Source of the DNA: Leptospirales bacterium
GTDB lineage: Bacteria; Spirochaetota; Leptospiria; Leptospirales; Leptonemataceae
Assembly (NCBI GenBank): GCA_019694655.1
Contig: JAIBBN010000001.1
Span: forward strand, 310,001 to 374,000
Reading direction: 5' to 3'
Length of the DNA: 64,000 bases
Below the pieces are notes generated by a model. That model was not told the origin of the DNA, searched no databases, and saw nothing but the letters and a program-made list of their open reading frames with translations. Both the position numbers and the translations under genes were made by a program. Within the stretch, counting starts at the first letter, position 1. Each line of letters begins with the position of its first letter. Shown here piece after piece: positions 45,121 to 54,261 of the stretch.

Positions 45121-46779
45121 ATGGCTGCAAGAATAGATGTCGACTTCTTGATCATAGGCAGCGGGGTTTCGGGGCTCTATGCGGCCTATCTGCTGGCCGA
45201 CCTGGGCGAAACTCTGGTCCTGACCAAGGCGCGCATGGATGAGGCCAGCACCAGTCTGGCGCAGGGCGGCATTGCTTCGGTGATTGCCGCTACGGACAGC
45301 ATTGAAAAGCACATCCAGGATACCCTTGATGCCGGCGCCGGACTTTGCGATCCGGCGGCCGTACGCTGTTTGGTAGCGGAGGGTCCGGAGCACGTGCGTC
45401 GACTGGTAGAAATGGGCGCCAACTTTCGACGCACAGCGCAAGGCGAACTGGACCTTGGTCGCGAGGGCGGGCACAGCGAAAATCGCATTGTCCATGCTGA
45501 TGACCTCACCGGGCGCGAGGTGGAACGTACGTTGCTGGCGGCGGTGCGCGAACGTGGCGTGGAGATTCGCGAGTACGTCAGCGCGGTGGAATTGATTACG
45601 CGCTATCATCTCAAGGACTCGCGGGTCCTGGGTCGACGCGCCGGCACCTCGACTGGCGATGCTGTGGCAACGCCGGAAGGCGCGCCGCGCTGTTTTGGCG
45701 CCTATGTTTACGATCGACACAGCTGGGATGTTACCATTGTACGCGCGCGCGCTGTGATTCTGGCCACCGGCGGCGCCGCCCAGGTCTATCTGCACAATAC
45801 CAACCCGGAGGTTGCCACCGGCGATGGCGTCGCTCTGGCTTACCGCGCCGGCGCCGAGATCGCCAATATGGAATTCTATCAGTTTCATCCTACGGCGCTC
45901 TACGAACCCGGCGCCTCGCGGCCCTTCTTGATCAGCGAGGCGCTGCGTGGATATGGCGCCCGCCTGCTTGGACCGGACCTGCGTCCGTTTATGGAGCGCT
46001 ACGATCCGCGCGCCGAACTGGCGCCTCGCGATATTGTGGCGCGCGCTATCGACGCGGAACTGAAGCGAACGGGCGCGCGTCATGTCTGGCTGGATGCCAG
46101 CGGCAAGGGCCGCGAGCAGTTGATGGGCAGTTTCCCCACCATCTTTGCCCATTGCCTGGACCGTGGAATGGATATCTCACGCGATCCCATTCCGGTTGTG
46201 CCGGCGGCCCACTACATGTGCGGCGGAGTGCGCACCGACCTGCATGGGCAGACCTGCATTGAGGGGCTCTACGTGACCGGCGAGGCAGCCTGCACCGGCG
46301 TCCACGGCGGCAACCGTCTGGCCTCCAACAGTCTGCTGGAGGGCCTGGTCTTTTCGTGGCGTATTGCCGATTGCCTGAAACAGTCGCCGCCGCCAGCCGT
46401 GAACCAAATCGAAATCAAGGAGTGGCAGAAGGAGGGACTTGCCAACGCCGAGGAATGGATTCTGGTGCAGCACGACTTCGAAGAAATCAAGAAGGTGATG
46501 TGGGACTATGTTGGAATCGTGCGATCCGATCTGCGCCTCAATCGCGCCCTGCGACGCGTCCATCTGCTGCATGCCGAAATAGAAGACTTCTATCGGCGCA
46601 CAGTAATTCAGAATAAGATCCTCGAATTGCGCAACCTGGCCCTGACGGCGCGCTTGATTGTGCAATCGGCGATGGCGCGCAAGGAAAGCCGCGGACTGCA
46701 TTACAGCACCGACTATCCGGAGAGCCGCGCGCCTTCGCGGCAGGATACAGTGCTACAACGTCGCAGCGCTGAGATATAG
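45121..46779 (+). CDS. nadB: L-aspartate oxidase
   Basis: A 552-residue FAD enzyme that oxidises L-aspartate to iminoaspartate, the first step of NAD synthesis; NadA then makes quinolinate. The FAD motif GSGVSGLYAAYLLADLG is near the start, STSLAQGGIA is the diagnostic block, and RSDLRLNRALRR plus the NSLLEGLVFSWRIA block match the family. The PTALYEPG region (residues 258-265) contributes to the active site. The gene is 24 bases after the protease stop on the same strand. nadA and nadC are not in the window. Confidence 0.96.
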   Translation: MAARIDVDFLIIGSGVSGLYAAYLLADLGETLVLTKARMDEASTSLAQGGIASVIAATDSIEKHIQDTLDAGAGLCDPAAVRCLVAEGPEHVRRLVEMGANFRRTAQGELDLGREGGHSENRIVHADDLTGREVERTLLAAVRERGVEIREYVSAVELITRYHLKDSRVLGRRAGTSTGDAVATPEGAPRCFGAYVYDRHSWDVTIVRARAVILATGGAAQVYLHNTNPEVATGDGVALAYRAGAEIANMEFYQFHPTALYEPGASRPFLISEALRGYGARLLGPDLRPFMERYDPRAELAPRDIVARAIDAELKRTGARHVWLDASGKGREQLMGSFPTIFAHCLDRGMDISRDPIPVVPAAHYMCGGVRTDLHGQTCIEGLYVTGEAACTGVHGGNRLASNSLLEGLVFSWRIADCLKQSPPPAVNQIEIKEWQKEGLANAEEWILVQHDFEEIKKVMWDYVGIVRSDLRLNRALRRVHLLHAEIEDFYRRTVIQNKILELRNLALTARLIVQSAMARKESRGLHYSTDYPESRAPSRQDTVLQRRSAEI

Positions 46780-46844
46780 CAGGCCAAAAGGAATATGTCC
46801 ACGGCGGCCAGTGCGAGCGTCTCAAAGAACGCCGCTCATCGGCC

Positions 46845-47216
46845 TCAGCCCATTCGCGAAGCTACCATTACAATGCCCGCTGCAATCAGCACAATACCCG
46901 CAGTCTGCAGCATATCAATCTGCTCTCTTAGAAAGAAGTAAGAGGCGATAGTGATAATTGCCAGACCGCCGCCGGTCATGATCGGATAGGCAACGCTGAT
47001 GCGAATCGCGCGCAGGGCCAGAAAATAGAATGCTACATTGGAAGCAAAGAGGATCAGCCCCAGAACCAGCGGAAGGTTGCTGAGCAAAGCCAGGCCCTTG
47101 TCGAGCAGCGACAGACCCTCGAGCGAGGACACGCGGCCGGCGCCAACCTTCAAAAGTATGTTTGCTGTGGCATTGAAAACCAGAGCCGTAATGAGAAAAA
47201 CGATGCTGAGCGACAT
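46845..47216 (-). CDS. SMR/EamA-like small membrane transporter
   Basis: About 123 residues with four hydrophobic helices, in the small drug/metabolite transporter class. The N-terminal helix contains TANILLKVG, which fits the SMR-type first helix with a polar patch, and the loops AIRISVAYPIMTGGGL and FFLREQIDMLQTAGIVLIAAGI match the third and fourth helices. The canonical membrane Glu of EmrE is not obvious in helix 1, so drug export is unproven. ATG 47216 gives a family-like N-terminus; ATG 47243 is also in frame. It converges with nadB and shares strand with the thioesterase gene. Confidence 0.72.
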   Translation of the reverse strand: MSLSIVFLITALVFNATANILLKVGAGRVSSLEGLSLLDKGLALLSNLPLVLGLILFASNVAFYFLALRAIRISVAYPIMTGGGLAIITIASYFFLREQIDMLQTAGIVLIAAGIVMVASRMG

Positions 47217-47285
47217 GATGATTCTTGCAAATGGGCCGGCCATTGCGCCGCGGTCGAGCTTTTTCGGTCAATTTGTCCCGAACTC

Positions 47286-47720
47286 TCAGTTGTGTTTTTT
47301 GCTGTAAGATCTGTATTCTGGGCTCTCAAAGTAAGCAAAGGGACGACCGTCGCGCAGGCAGACAAAAGTAATCTGGCAGGCGATGACTTCTCGTCGTTGG
47401 TCGAGTCCCGCTTCATGCACAAGGGCGCGCGTTTCGACAGTGATTGACGAACGGCCGACCTTTTGCACGCGGCTGTAGAGAGCGACGGCGTCTCCGCGAC
47501 GCGCCGGGCTGCGGAAGTTTACATTGTCCATATGTACAGTAACGAAGTCCTGGTAGCCAATGCGATCCATCACATAGAGCGCCGAGCCCTCATCCAGCCA
47601 GGCAAGCATTACTCCGCCAAACAAATTGCCAAAGGCGTTGAGATGACGTTCCATGACCAGGTGTCGGGTGACGACATCGTAGCCGTCAAGTTCAGTAGAA
47701 TCAGCGGGAAGGTGTGACAT
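47286..47720 (-). CDS. Acyl-CoA thioesterase, hotdog fold
   Basis: A 144-residue hotdog-fold enzyme hydrolysing acyl-CoA. The block ERHLNAFGNLFGGVMLAWLDEGSALY is split across the catalytic Asn-Gly and Asp region of YciA-type thioesterases (N-A-F-G, then D-E). The later TVHMDNVNFRSPARRGDAV and RSSITVETRALV stretches match. ATG 47720 is chosen because earlier in-frame ATG codons add a leader that overlaps the membrane protein gene far more. It overlaps that gene by 20 bases (47701-47720), so the two are probably translated together. Confidence 0.87.
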   Translation of the reverse strand: MSHLPADSTELDGYDVVTRHLVMERHLNAFGNLFGGVMLAWLDEGSALYVMDRIGYQDFVTVHMDNVNFRSPARRGDAVALYSRVQKVGRSSITVETRALVHEAGLDQRREVIACQITFVCLRDGRPFAYFESPEYRSYSKKHN

Positions 47721-49704
47721 GGCTTTCGTAGATTTCCACTGTGGGCCAGGCATGGCGCAACGTCCAGTCGCTTCGCTGGCGAAGCCAGTCGCGCTCTGGC
47801 GGCCAAGGCCCGCTTTGTACAAGAATCAAACGCTGCAGGGCTTTCAGATTCTGGTAGAATGCTGTGCGATCCGGCGCATTGTCAGTGGCATGAATCGAGT
47901 CGGTGCTGATGATAATTCGTTCGCGGCGCAGATGCAGCGGTAGTTCGCCCTCAGCCCGATTCAACAATAAGATCACAGAAGAAAGATTGTCTCTGCCGCG
48001 AAAAGGCGCCACTGCATTGACGCCTATAATGCCGCTTGCCGCCGGCGGAAGAGAGCGCGCAGTATTCCAGGCCGCGGCCAGATCGCCGCCGGCGTAACGT
48101 GTTTTGCTGCCGACCTGCACGGCGGCCAGGCCGCCGCCAAGCACGAGCGCTGCGGCAGCCAGCAGCGCGCGAAGTCGGAAAGGGCCATGCAGCAGGCGAC
48201 TGCAGAAGGCCCCACAAAGGCCGGCGAGCAGCAGCGCTGCCAGGTAGAGCAAGGCGCCGCCTGTAAATAGAAAGCGCGCCGTGGCCCGATCGTAGTCGCT
48301 CATTGTCACGGCAAGATCCCAGGGCGGTCCGTAGAGTTGTTGTAATCTGGCAGCAAGCATCGCCACGCCCAGCGCTGCGCCAGCCGCCAGGACAACGCGG
48401 AAGATATGCTCGCCGTAGCCCGGTCGCCGGGTTTGAAATATGAGCGGCGCCGCCGCGGCATAGGCAAGGGCCAGCGGAGCTCCAGCGAGGCGATGCTGCC
48501 GTAAGGGGGACAGCTGCCAGAAAAGCAGAAAGAGCAAAAGGCCGGCGGCGCTGGCAAAGAGCCAACCCGGTCGCCTGACAGTATCAGGCAGGCGACCGAC
48601 GAGGCCAGGCATCATAATGGCGGCCGCAGGCGCAGCAAGTGCAAGCAGGACGCCCGGATCGCTGAGCCAGCCGTACCAGGAAAAGGCGTGCGCCGGAACC
48701 ACTGAAAAGTATTCGGGAGGGTAGTAACCTGGGAAAAGAGTCCAGTTAGCTACGCGCAGCTCTGCTGGGTAAAGCGGGTTGCCAGTCAACCAGAGGTTGT
48801 GCAGGTACCACGGAGCGGCAGCGAGCGTCGCCGGGAGCAAGAGCGCCAGCCAGGCCTTCCAGTGCGGGCGTATTGCAATCAGCGCCCAGAGGCCGAGGCC
48901 TACTGCATACAGCAGGCCAAGGTACTTGAGCGATGCCCCCAATCCAAGGGCGATCGAGGCCCAGAGCCAGTGTGTGGTACGTACCACAGCTTTCGGGCTA
49001 GCCGGATCCTGCCGCTCGCCGGGCCCAAGTTCCGCCAGACAGCAGAGCAGGCAGGCGCTGAGCGCCATGTCATTTTCCAGGCAAAGCAAGCCGCTGGCGA
49101 CATACGGTAGAAGGGCGCCAGCGACAACAAAAGGGCCAGAAAGGTCGACGGGGCCCGTCGAGGCTCGCCAGTTCCGGGCAATCCGAATGAGTGCAATACA
49201 ATAGAGGAAATACCAGCCAGCAATGGCCAGAGGAGCTGCCGTTGGAGTAAGCAGCGAAAGCAAATAGAGCGCCTGGCTGTGCAGCAATGGATAGTAGTCG
49301 GGGGAATAGTCGCCGAAGGCTGTCTGCGGATTGGAGCAGCTGCCGCTGTGCGACCAGTGTAGAGCGAAATTCAGGTGGTAGGTGAGTGCATCCCAACCCG
49401 CCGGCGGCATCGCCAGCTGGAATCCAAGCAACAGCGTTGCAATGCCAGCGATGAAGCCAGACTGCCAGGTCAGGGCTGGAACTTTCGCAAGCGGGGCGGT
49501 CGCGCTGTCTGTGGCGCTCATCCGGCGTGTGCTCGACGCCCTCCACAGGACAATACAGAGCGATACAAGGGCGATGCCCAGCGTCAGTGCGGCGGCGGCG
49601 GCCAGGCCGCTGCAGTCATCCAACCAACGCTGCAAAAATCCGCCGATCTGGATGCTGAGCAGAAATCCAAGCGCGGCGCGTTGCGTCCGTGCGCCGCCGC
49701 TCAC
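47701..49704 (-). CDS. GT-C-like polytopic membrane protein
   Basis: A 667-residue protein with about ten to twelve hydrophobic helices and a soluble C-terminal tail from about residue 560. The first large loop carries acidic and His residues after helix 2 (PPAGWDALTYHLNFALHW), which is where GT-C glycosyltransferases place their catalytic acids; WYLHNLWLTGNPLYP is also GT-C-like. It may use polyprenyl-phosphate sugars to modify envelope glycolipids. It starts at GTG 49704, overlapping the stop of the acyltransferase (GTGA), and ends inside the thioesterase start. No close family is named. Confidence 0.72.
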   Translation of the reverse strand: MSGGARTQRAALGFLLSIQIGGFLQRWLDDCSGLAAAAALTLGIALVSLCIVLWRASSTRRMSATDSATAPLAKVPALTWQSGFIAGIATLLLGFQLAMPPAGWDALTYHLNFALHWSHSGSCSNPQTAFGDYSPDYYPLLHSQALYLLSLLTPTAAPLAIAGWYFLYCIALIRIARNWRASTGPVDLSGPFVVAGALLPYVASGLLCLENDMALSACLLCCLAELGPGERQDPASPKAVVRTTHWLWASIALGLGASLKYLGLLYAVGLGLWALIAIRPHWKAWLALLLPATLAAAPWYLHNLWLTGNPLYPAELRVANWTLFPGYYPPEYFSVVPAHAFSWYGWLSDPGVLLALAAPAAAIMMPGLVGRLPDTVRRPGWLFASAAGLLLFLLFWQLSPLRQHRLAGAPLALAYAAAAPLIFQTRRPGYGEHIFRVVLAAGAALGVAMLAARLQQLYGPPWDLAVTMSDYDRATARFLFTGGALLYLAALLLAGLCGAFCSRLLHGPFRLRALLAAAALVLGGGLAAVQVGSKTRYAGGDLAAAWNTARSLPPAASGIIGVNAVAPFRGRDNLSSVILLLNRAEGELPLHLRRERIIISTDSIHATDNAPDRTAFYQNLKALQRLILVQSGPWPPERDWLRQRSDWTLRHAWPTVEIYESHVTPSR

Positions 49705-51314
49705 GAGTGGTAATCGCCCAGCAGAAAATCCAGGCGATCTATGATTTCATAACGCTGACGCCGCAATTCACGTACCCGCTGACCTCGAAATACCTCGAGG
49801 ATCCAGTCCAGACTCCAGACCAGCGCCGCTCGCAGATGCTGGCCATGCCACAGCGAAAAGCGCCAAAGCCGTACCAGCGCCCACGGCGTCAGAATTGCCG
49901 CGACCCAGGTCAGAAGTTGCCAGCGATCGTTGAGCCAGCTGGCAAGGGCGGAAGAGTGCAGCCAGAGATTCAACCATTGCCCCGCCGCTGCCGAACCAAT
50001 GGCCTGCAAAGCCTGAAAGATGGCCGCCGCCGCCAGCGGGTAGGTGATCAGCGTTCCGGCAAAGCCAAAGAGCACAGCCTGTTCGTCGCCGTCGACTCGC
50101 GGGCGTTTTTGAACCTGGATGACCTGGTAGCGACGAAAGCGCGCCATCAATCGCGGCGGATAGTTGGCCAGAAAGCCAATTAGAATCAAGGGATAGAGCA
50201 GCATTCCCTTGAACATCGCTTTGACATAGAAGCCAAACTCGGCCCAGGTGTGTTCGCGACGCACTACATCATCGCGCATGTGAGTCTCGCGCAATTTGCG
50301 CTGGTAGTCCATCAGCAAACGGCGCAACTCGACCAATCGTTCGCGGCCCGGCCCATGGTGGCTGGCGCGCAAAATGGCATCGGCTAGATTCTTCGACATC
50401 CTGTACTTCTCACGAATGTTGCCAAAAGCATTCATGTACTTTACCGGGCTGGAGCTGTACAGAGCGACGCTGTCATCAATCAGGTCCACGAGGCCCTTGT
50501 CCGGTATAGAGATGATCATCTCCTCGATGTCGCGCTGCAGCCGCGCCTTGCCCTCGACCATCAGTTTCTTTTCAATGTCCCTGCGTTTCTCCTCGTCCAG
50601 ACTCAAAAAGTCCGGCGGAATCTTGATGAGCTCCTGCAATTTGAATGGTCGTCCAAAGACGACAACTACCGAGCTCTGGAACTTGTTGATACGATCGTAG
50701 TACAGCCCGTAGGGAACAATGCGCAGGTTTAATTGGAAGTTGAATTCCTTCTCGGCCTGGATTGCAATGTGCATGAAACCAAGCTTGATCTTGTTCAGCT
50801 TGCGGCTGTCAGTGGAGGCGCCTTCGCCAAAGATATTGAAGAGTCGTCCGTTGACGAGCGCCTCCACACACTCGCGCAGCGAACGTTCGTTGGCCTCGCG
50901 CCGATCGCTTTCCGAGATGTCGTTGTCTTCTTGATCGATCTTCCGCGAGATAGGCGTCATCAACATGCCGCGCCGCAGCAGCGGTCCCAGGTAGGGCATA
51001 TTGGTGATGGTATCCTTGGCGGCGACGGCAATCGGATGACGCACGACCTGTAGCAAATTAAGGTAGTCCAGATAGGAGTTGGGGTGGTTGCCGACCAGCA
51101 TCACCGGCCCGTCGGGCGGAATATTTTCCAGGCCGATCGCCTGGATTTCGCGGTGCTGGGTGCGAATGGCCGAACGAAAGAGCGTCCGAAAGGCGTAGTA
51201 AAGCCCCGGCGCGCGCCGCCGCATTGAGCCCATGCCGCTGTAGCTGCGCGCCGCAGTTGCGGACGGCTTGCGAAAGTAGCGGCCAATGACCGGCAATCTT
51301 CGGATTGGATTCAT
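49701..51314 (-). CDS. Long acyltransferase with NHPNS-type motif
   Basis: A 537-residue protein. The N-terminal half is a PlsC-like acyltransferase in which the motif is H77-D83 (NHPNSYLD), a HX5D spacing found in a branch of glycerol-phosphate acyltransferases, with FGEGAST as the later block. Residues 340-480 contain hydrophobic helices (MLLYPLILIGFLANYP and others), and the C-terminus is basic. This looks like a membrane acyltransferase for phospholipid or glycolipid synthesis. It begins the coupled group 47286-51314. It is a second acyltransferase beside the one at 15554-16297. Confidence 0.85.
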   Translation of the reverse strand: MNPIRRLPVIGRYFRKPSATAARSYSGMGSMRRRAPGLYYAFRTLFRSAIRTQHREIQAIGLENIPPDGPVMLVGNHPNSYLDYLNLLQVVRHPIAVAAKDTITNMPYLGPLLRRGMLMTPISRKIDQEDNDISESDRREANERSLRECVEALVNGRLFNIFGEGASTDSRKLNKIKLGFMHIAIQAEKEFNFQLNLRIVPYGLYYDRINKFQSSVVVVFGRPFKLQELIKIPPDFLSLDEEKRRDIEKKLMVEGKARLQRDIEEMIISIPDKGLVDLIDDSVALYSSSPVKYMNAFGNIREKYRMSKNLADAILRASHHGPGRERLVELRRLLMDYQRKLRETHMRDDVVRREHTWAEFGFYVKAMFKGMLLYPLILIGFLANYPPRLMARFRRYQVIQVQKRPRVDGDEQAVLFGFAGTLITYPLAAAAIFQALQAIGSAAAGQWLNLWLHSSALASWLNDRWQLLTWVAAILTPWALVRLWRFSLWHGQHLRAALVWSLDWILEVFRGQRVRELRRQRYEIIDRLDFLLGDYHS

Positions 51315-51369
51315 AGACGGACCCCGGGTTGCCGCCAGGCCTTGCTGCGCAGACTGGCGCGCGCAATCA

Positions 51370-51795
51370 TCAAGCGCGCAGCAGCTCCTCTGGACTCAGT
51401 TCCCATTGCGCCAGCAGCTGACGGACGTAAGCGCGAGAGTCCAGAGCCGGGTGCGGTATTGCAAGATTGTTTGAGTCCCGCAACTCGCCTTCGAACCAGA
51501 GAATATCAAGGTCGATTTCGCGCGGACCATAGCGAAAACGATCGATTCGGCCCAGGCGACCTTCCAGGCTCTTGAGCAAATCCAGCAAATCCTCAGGCGA
51601 AAGAGCGGTCTCGATTTCCAGCAGTTGGTTCAGGAAGGGCGCCTGGTCTTCTACCAGCAGCGCCGGATTGTCCAGGGTTGTTGTAGCGCGGAGAATGCGC
51701 AGCCCTGTTTGCCTTCCGAGTTCCGCGCAGGCCTGCGCCAGATAGCGCTGGCGGTCGCCCACGTTTCCGCCCAGCGACAGGATTGCCCGACTCAT
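51370..51795 (-). CDS. folK: 2-amino-4-hydroxy-6-hydroxymethyldihydropteridine diphosphokinase
   Basis: A 141-residue HPPK that moves pyrophosphate from ATP to 6-hydroxymethyl-dihydropterin in folate synthesis. The start SRAILSLGGNVGDR and the signature RFRYGPREIDLDILWF are intact, followed by IPHPALDSRAYV. Length is slightly short but within the family. ATG 51795 overlaps the stop of the DnaC-like gene by four bases (51792-51795), so the folate step is coupled to it. folP and folB are not in the window. Confidence 0.96.
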   Translation of the reverse strand: MSRAILSLGGNVGDRQRYLAQACAELGRQTGLRILRATTTLDNPALLVEDQAPFLNQLLEIETALSPEDLLDLLKSLEGRLGRIDRFRYGPREIDLDILWFEGELRDSNNLAIPHPALDSRAYVRQLLAQWELSPEELLRA

Positions 51796-52640
51796 GCCTG
51801 ATCCAGGCGATAGTCCGAGGCCTGGATGCGCACCTCAATGCACATTTCACGAAGTCGACTGTAGACGCGTCCGCCGGCCAGGTCGCGCAGTGAATCCATA
51901 GGTTCGTTGGAAGTGACAATGGTCAGCAGGTTATCCTCGTAACGAGCGTCGATCAGATCATAGAGCGTCTGGTTCACCCACTCTGTTTCCTTCTGGATGC
52001 CAAAATCATCAATGACCAGAGCAGGCGCCCGCGCCAGTTCCAGCTCGATCTTGCGTCCCTCGCCGTAGATTTCTGAATTCGGATTGAACGTGGCGCGCAA
52101 TTTGCCAACGATATCGCGGCTGATCTTGGCGTAGCGTACTCCGACCAGATATATGCGCATGACCTCATTGAGGATCGCCGAGCTGATCAGGGTTTTGCCG
52201 CAGCCGGTGGGGCCGTGCAGGTAAAGTCCGCTGTGCACGCTGCGCTCCTGTCCATACTGGACGACAGTATCCACTGCATCTTCCACCGCCTCGGCCACCG
52301 CGGCCGAGCGCTGTCCATCGATGTCGTCCAGGAACTTCCCGCGGTAGCGTTCCGGTATGCCGCTCTTGCGTTCCAGGATGCGCAGCTTTTCCAGGCGCAG
52401 ACGCGCCGCCTTGCTGGGACAGGGCCGGAACGCCGATTGTTCCACGTCATAGTATTCGTAGGGCGGCTGGCCGCTACAGCGGCTGATCCGTTCCTGACAT
52501 TTGCAGAGCAAATAGCCGCCGCGGTCCTGGCGTGAAAAGCCTGGCACGTACAGGACGCCCAGATCCAGACAGTCCATGCAGTTTGGCCGAAATTCGGGAC
52601 CGCGAATCAATCGCAGCATCTTGTCGAGGTGGGGCAGCAA
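51792..52640 (-). CDS. DnaC/DnaI-type helicase loader ATPase
   Basis: About 282 residues. An N-terminal cysteine set (C21, C24, C46, C48) looks like the zinc region of DnaI-like helicase loaders, and a AAA+ core follows with Walker A HGPTGCGKT and Walker B ALVIDDFG. It is probably the loader that puts the replicative helicase onto DNA; an IstB-type transposon helper is less likely because there is no transposase. TTG 52640 is chosen since GAGGA lies six bases upstream, while ATG 52619 has no ribosome site. It is coupled to folK by a four-base overlap. Confidence 0.84.
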   Translation of the reverse strand: MLPHLDKMLRLIRGPEFRPNCMDCLDLGVLYVPGFSRQDRGGYLLCKCQERISRCSGQPPYEYYDVEQSAFRPCPSKAARLRLEKLRILERKSGIPERYRGKFLDDIDGQRSAAVAEAVEDAVDTVVQYGQERSVHSGLYLHGPTGCGKTLISSAILNEVMRIYLVGVRYAKISRDIVGKLRATFNPNSEIYGEGRKIELELARAPALVIDDFGIQKETEWVNQTLYDLIDARYEDNLLTIVTSNEPMDSLRDLAGGRVYSRLREMCIEVRIQASDYRLDQA

Positions 52641-52641
52641 T

Positions 52642-52821
52642 TCAGTTCCTCGCCTGCAGGCGGCGACGTTTATTGGGGCCGCGCTGGCCGGCAAAACGGC
52701 GCTTATGTCGCTCCCGGCAGGGGCGCGGGCCGGCATCGCTGAAACAAGAAAAAGCTGTCCCTGCGGGCGCTTTTTTCATTGGCGCTCTGTCCCTGCGGCC
52801 TACAATTTTCTTATGGCGCAT
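52642..52821 (-). CDS. Possible small basic protein
   Basis: A frame of 59 residues from ATG 52821 (or 45 from ATG 52779) to TGA 52642, ending just before the TTG start of the helicase-loader gene. The end is very basic (RHKRRF, PNKRRRLQARN), as in small nucleic-acid-binding or ribosomal proteins. A 12-base stretch (ctgtccctgcgg on the plus strand) occurs twice inside. There is no strong ribosome site. The rest of 52822-52921 upstream of fcpA holds only promoter-like sequence. Confidence 0.35.
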   Translation of the reverse strand: MRHKKIVGRRDRAPMKKAPAGTAFSCFSDAGPRPCRERHKRRFAGQRGPNKRRRLQARN

Positions 52822-52921
52822 TGATTCCGTCGCCTTGGTCTCCGATACAGGATTTGAATAGGGCCCGAAATCGCTTTGCAAACGGGCTTCTATCGATAAG
52901 ACTGAATAAGAAGGTGCGACG

Positions 52922-53851
52922 ATGAAACGTATCGTAGCTCTGTTGCTGATGAGCCTGGCAGTAGCCGGCGCTGGTTATGCCCAGCCGGCCGGCCAGGGCG
53001 GCAACGCCGGCGCTCCCGCCGGCAGCCAACCCTCCAACCCGGCCAATCCCACGCCGTTCGAAGCGGCGCCTGGCGAGCTGGTATCGGAAGAGGAAAACCT
53101 ATCCAACCTGACTCCAGAACAGCTGGATGTTCGCAATCGCAACCTGGCGGCGGAAGAACTCTGGAAGAACGCCGACTACCGCGATTACAATCAGGCCTTT
53201 GCCGATTTGCATCGCCTTTCGCAGGCCTTTGCAAACAACAAATATCGCCTGGCGCTTTCGGCTTACCAGTCCGGAGTCAACACCATCATCAAGATGCGTG
53301 ATGAAGTGGAACTGTTCCGCAAGCAGGCGGCCGAAGCCAAATACCTGAATGAAAAGTGGTACTGGCAGATTGTGGACCGCAAAGCGCGCGAAGAACGCAT
53401 CATCAACCAGATGAAGCGTCGCGCCAAGCTGGAGGCGGTTACCTATTTCACTCGCGCCATCAACCACCTGGACGAAATCCAGAATCCGGACTTGCGCGAA
53501 AAGCCGGCCTTCAAGCGTTTGCTCAGCGCCGTCTATCGCAACTGGGTCATGTACCAATTTGACCTGGGCAACCTGCCGCAGTGTATCCCGATTCTCGAGC
53601 TCTACATCGAGATCGACGAAAACGAAAAGCAGTACCCGGCGCACAAATACCTGGCGCAGTGCTACGCCTTCCAGGAAATGATGATCAAGAAATATGGCGT
53701 GGGAACGGAAGACCAGATGTTCCGCTTCCGCTATAAGAAGAATGTGCACCTGCTGCGCGCCGCCGAGCTCAAATACGGCAAGGAGTCTGCAGAGTACAAG
53801 CATGTTGTGAACCTTGTAAACCGCGACGAGATTATCTCGGTTCAGCCTTGA
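52922..53851 (+). CDS. fcpA: Flagellar coiling protein FcpA homologue
   Basis: A 309-residue exported helical protein with a signal peptide (1-20, ending GAGYA), then a low-complexity Gly/Ala/Pro stretch (about 22-42) and a mature region rich in charged helices with TPR-like spacing ([21 protein letters not shown]). FcpA is a periplasmic flagellar sheath protein of Leptospira, needed for coiled flagella and motility; the signal peptide, length and helix pattern fit it, by recollection rather than alignment. ATG 52922 has an AAGG site (agaaggtgcgacg). A strong terminator follows 64 bases after the stop. No other flagellar gene lies in the window. Confidence 0.68.
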   Translation: MKRIVALLLMSLAVAGAGYAQPAGQGGNAGAPAGSQPSNPANPTPFEAAPGELVSEEENLSNLTPEQLDVRNRNLAAEELWKNADYRDYNQAFADLHRLSQAFANNKYRLALSAYQSGVNTIIKMRDEVELFRKQAAEAKYLNEKWYWQIVDRKAREERIINQMKRRAKLEAVTYFTRAINHLDEIQNPDLREKPAFKRLLSAVYRNWVMYQFDLGNLPQCIPILELYIEIDENEKQYPAHKYLAQCYAFQEMMIKKYGVGTEDQMFRFRYKKNVHLLRAAELKYGKESAEYKHVVNLVNRDEIISVQP

Positions 53852-53914
53852 CGTTGAACTGAAGCGGCGGCCGCCGGTCGCCGCACTTGATCGCACGCTT
53901 ATTCAGCGAAATCG

Positions 53915-53948
53915 ACGCCCGTTCCGCAACTGCGGGGCGGGCGTTTTC
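53915..53948 (+). terminator. Intrinsic terminator of fcpA
   Basis: Stem acgcccgttccgca (53915-53928) pairs with tgcggggcgggcgt (53931-53944) with a two-base loop and two G-T wobbles, followed by TTTT. It lies 64 bases after the fcpA stop. Confidence 0.82.
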
Positions 53949-54261
53949 TGTTTGGAGACGGTCTCGACAGAAAATCGCAACGCAGGAAGCCTCGGGCTCG
54001 GATGGGGCGATAGCGGCTCTGGACACCCTTGAAGCCCTTGGTCGACCGAGCGCCCGGCCAAGGGCTTCTGAATTCTTGAATTTAGCGCTGTAAATAGGCT
54101 GAACAACTGCCTGCGTCTGAAGCGTAGATAACCATCCAGCATACTGGAGAACGTCAATCGGGACGAAAAATTAGATGCGCTCGATTCCCTTCGCATGCAA
54201 GCAGGTCCCCTCGCATTCTCCTGAGGCTAACTGGCGGAGATGCATCATAGAAAGCGCCTGG
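53949..54261. other. Gap of 313 bases with an 11-base inverted repeat
   Basis: No gene is supported here. A perfect inverted repeat (gaagcccttgg 54031-54041 with ccaagggcttc 54058-54068) has a 16-base loop containing ggtcgacc, and no T-run. It may be an operator or a stable RNA hairpin upstream of the sigma-factor gene, or a second, weak terminator. Confidence 0.4.

Noticed and set aside
51792-52640. IstB transposon helper reading for the helicase-loader gene
   Set aside because: There is no IstA-type transposase or insertion-sequence end nearby, and the N-terminal Cys set fits DnaI-like loaders better.
52862-52921. Sigma-28-type promoter for fcpA
   Set aside because: A cgataa-like -10 is visible at about 52894, but no matching -35 box sits at the expected spacing.
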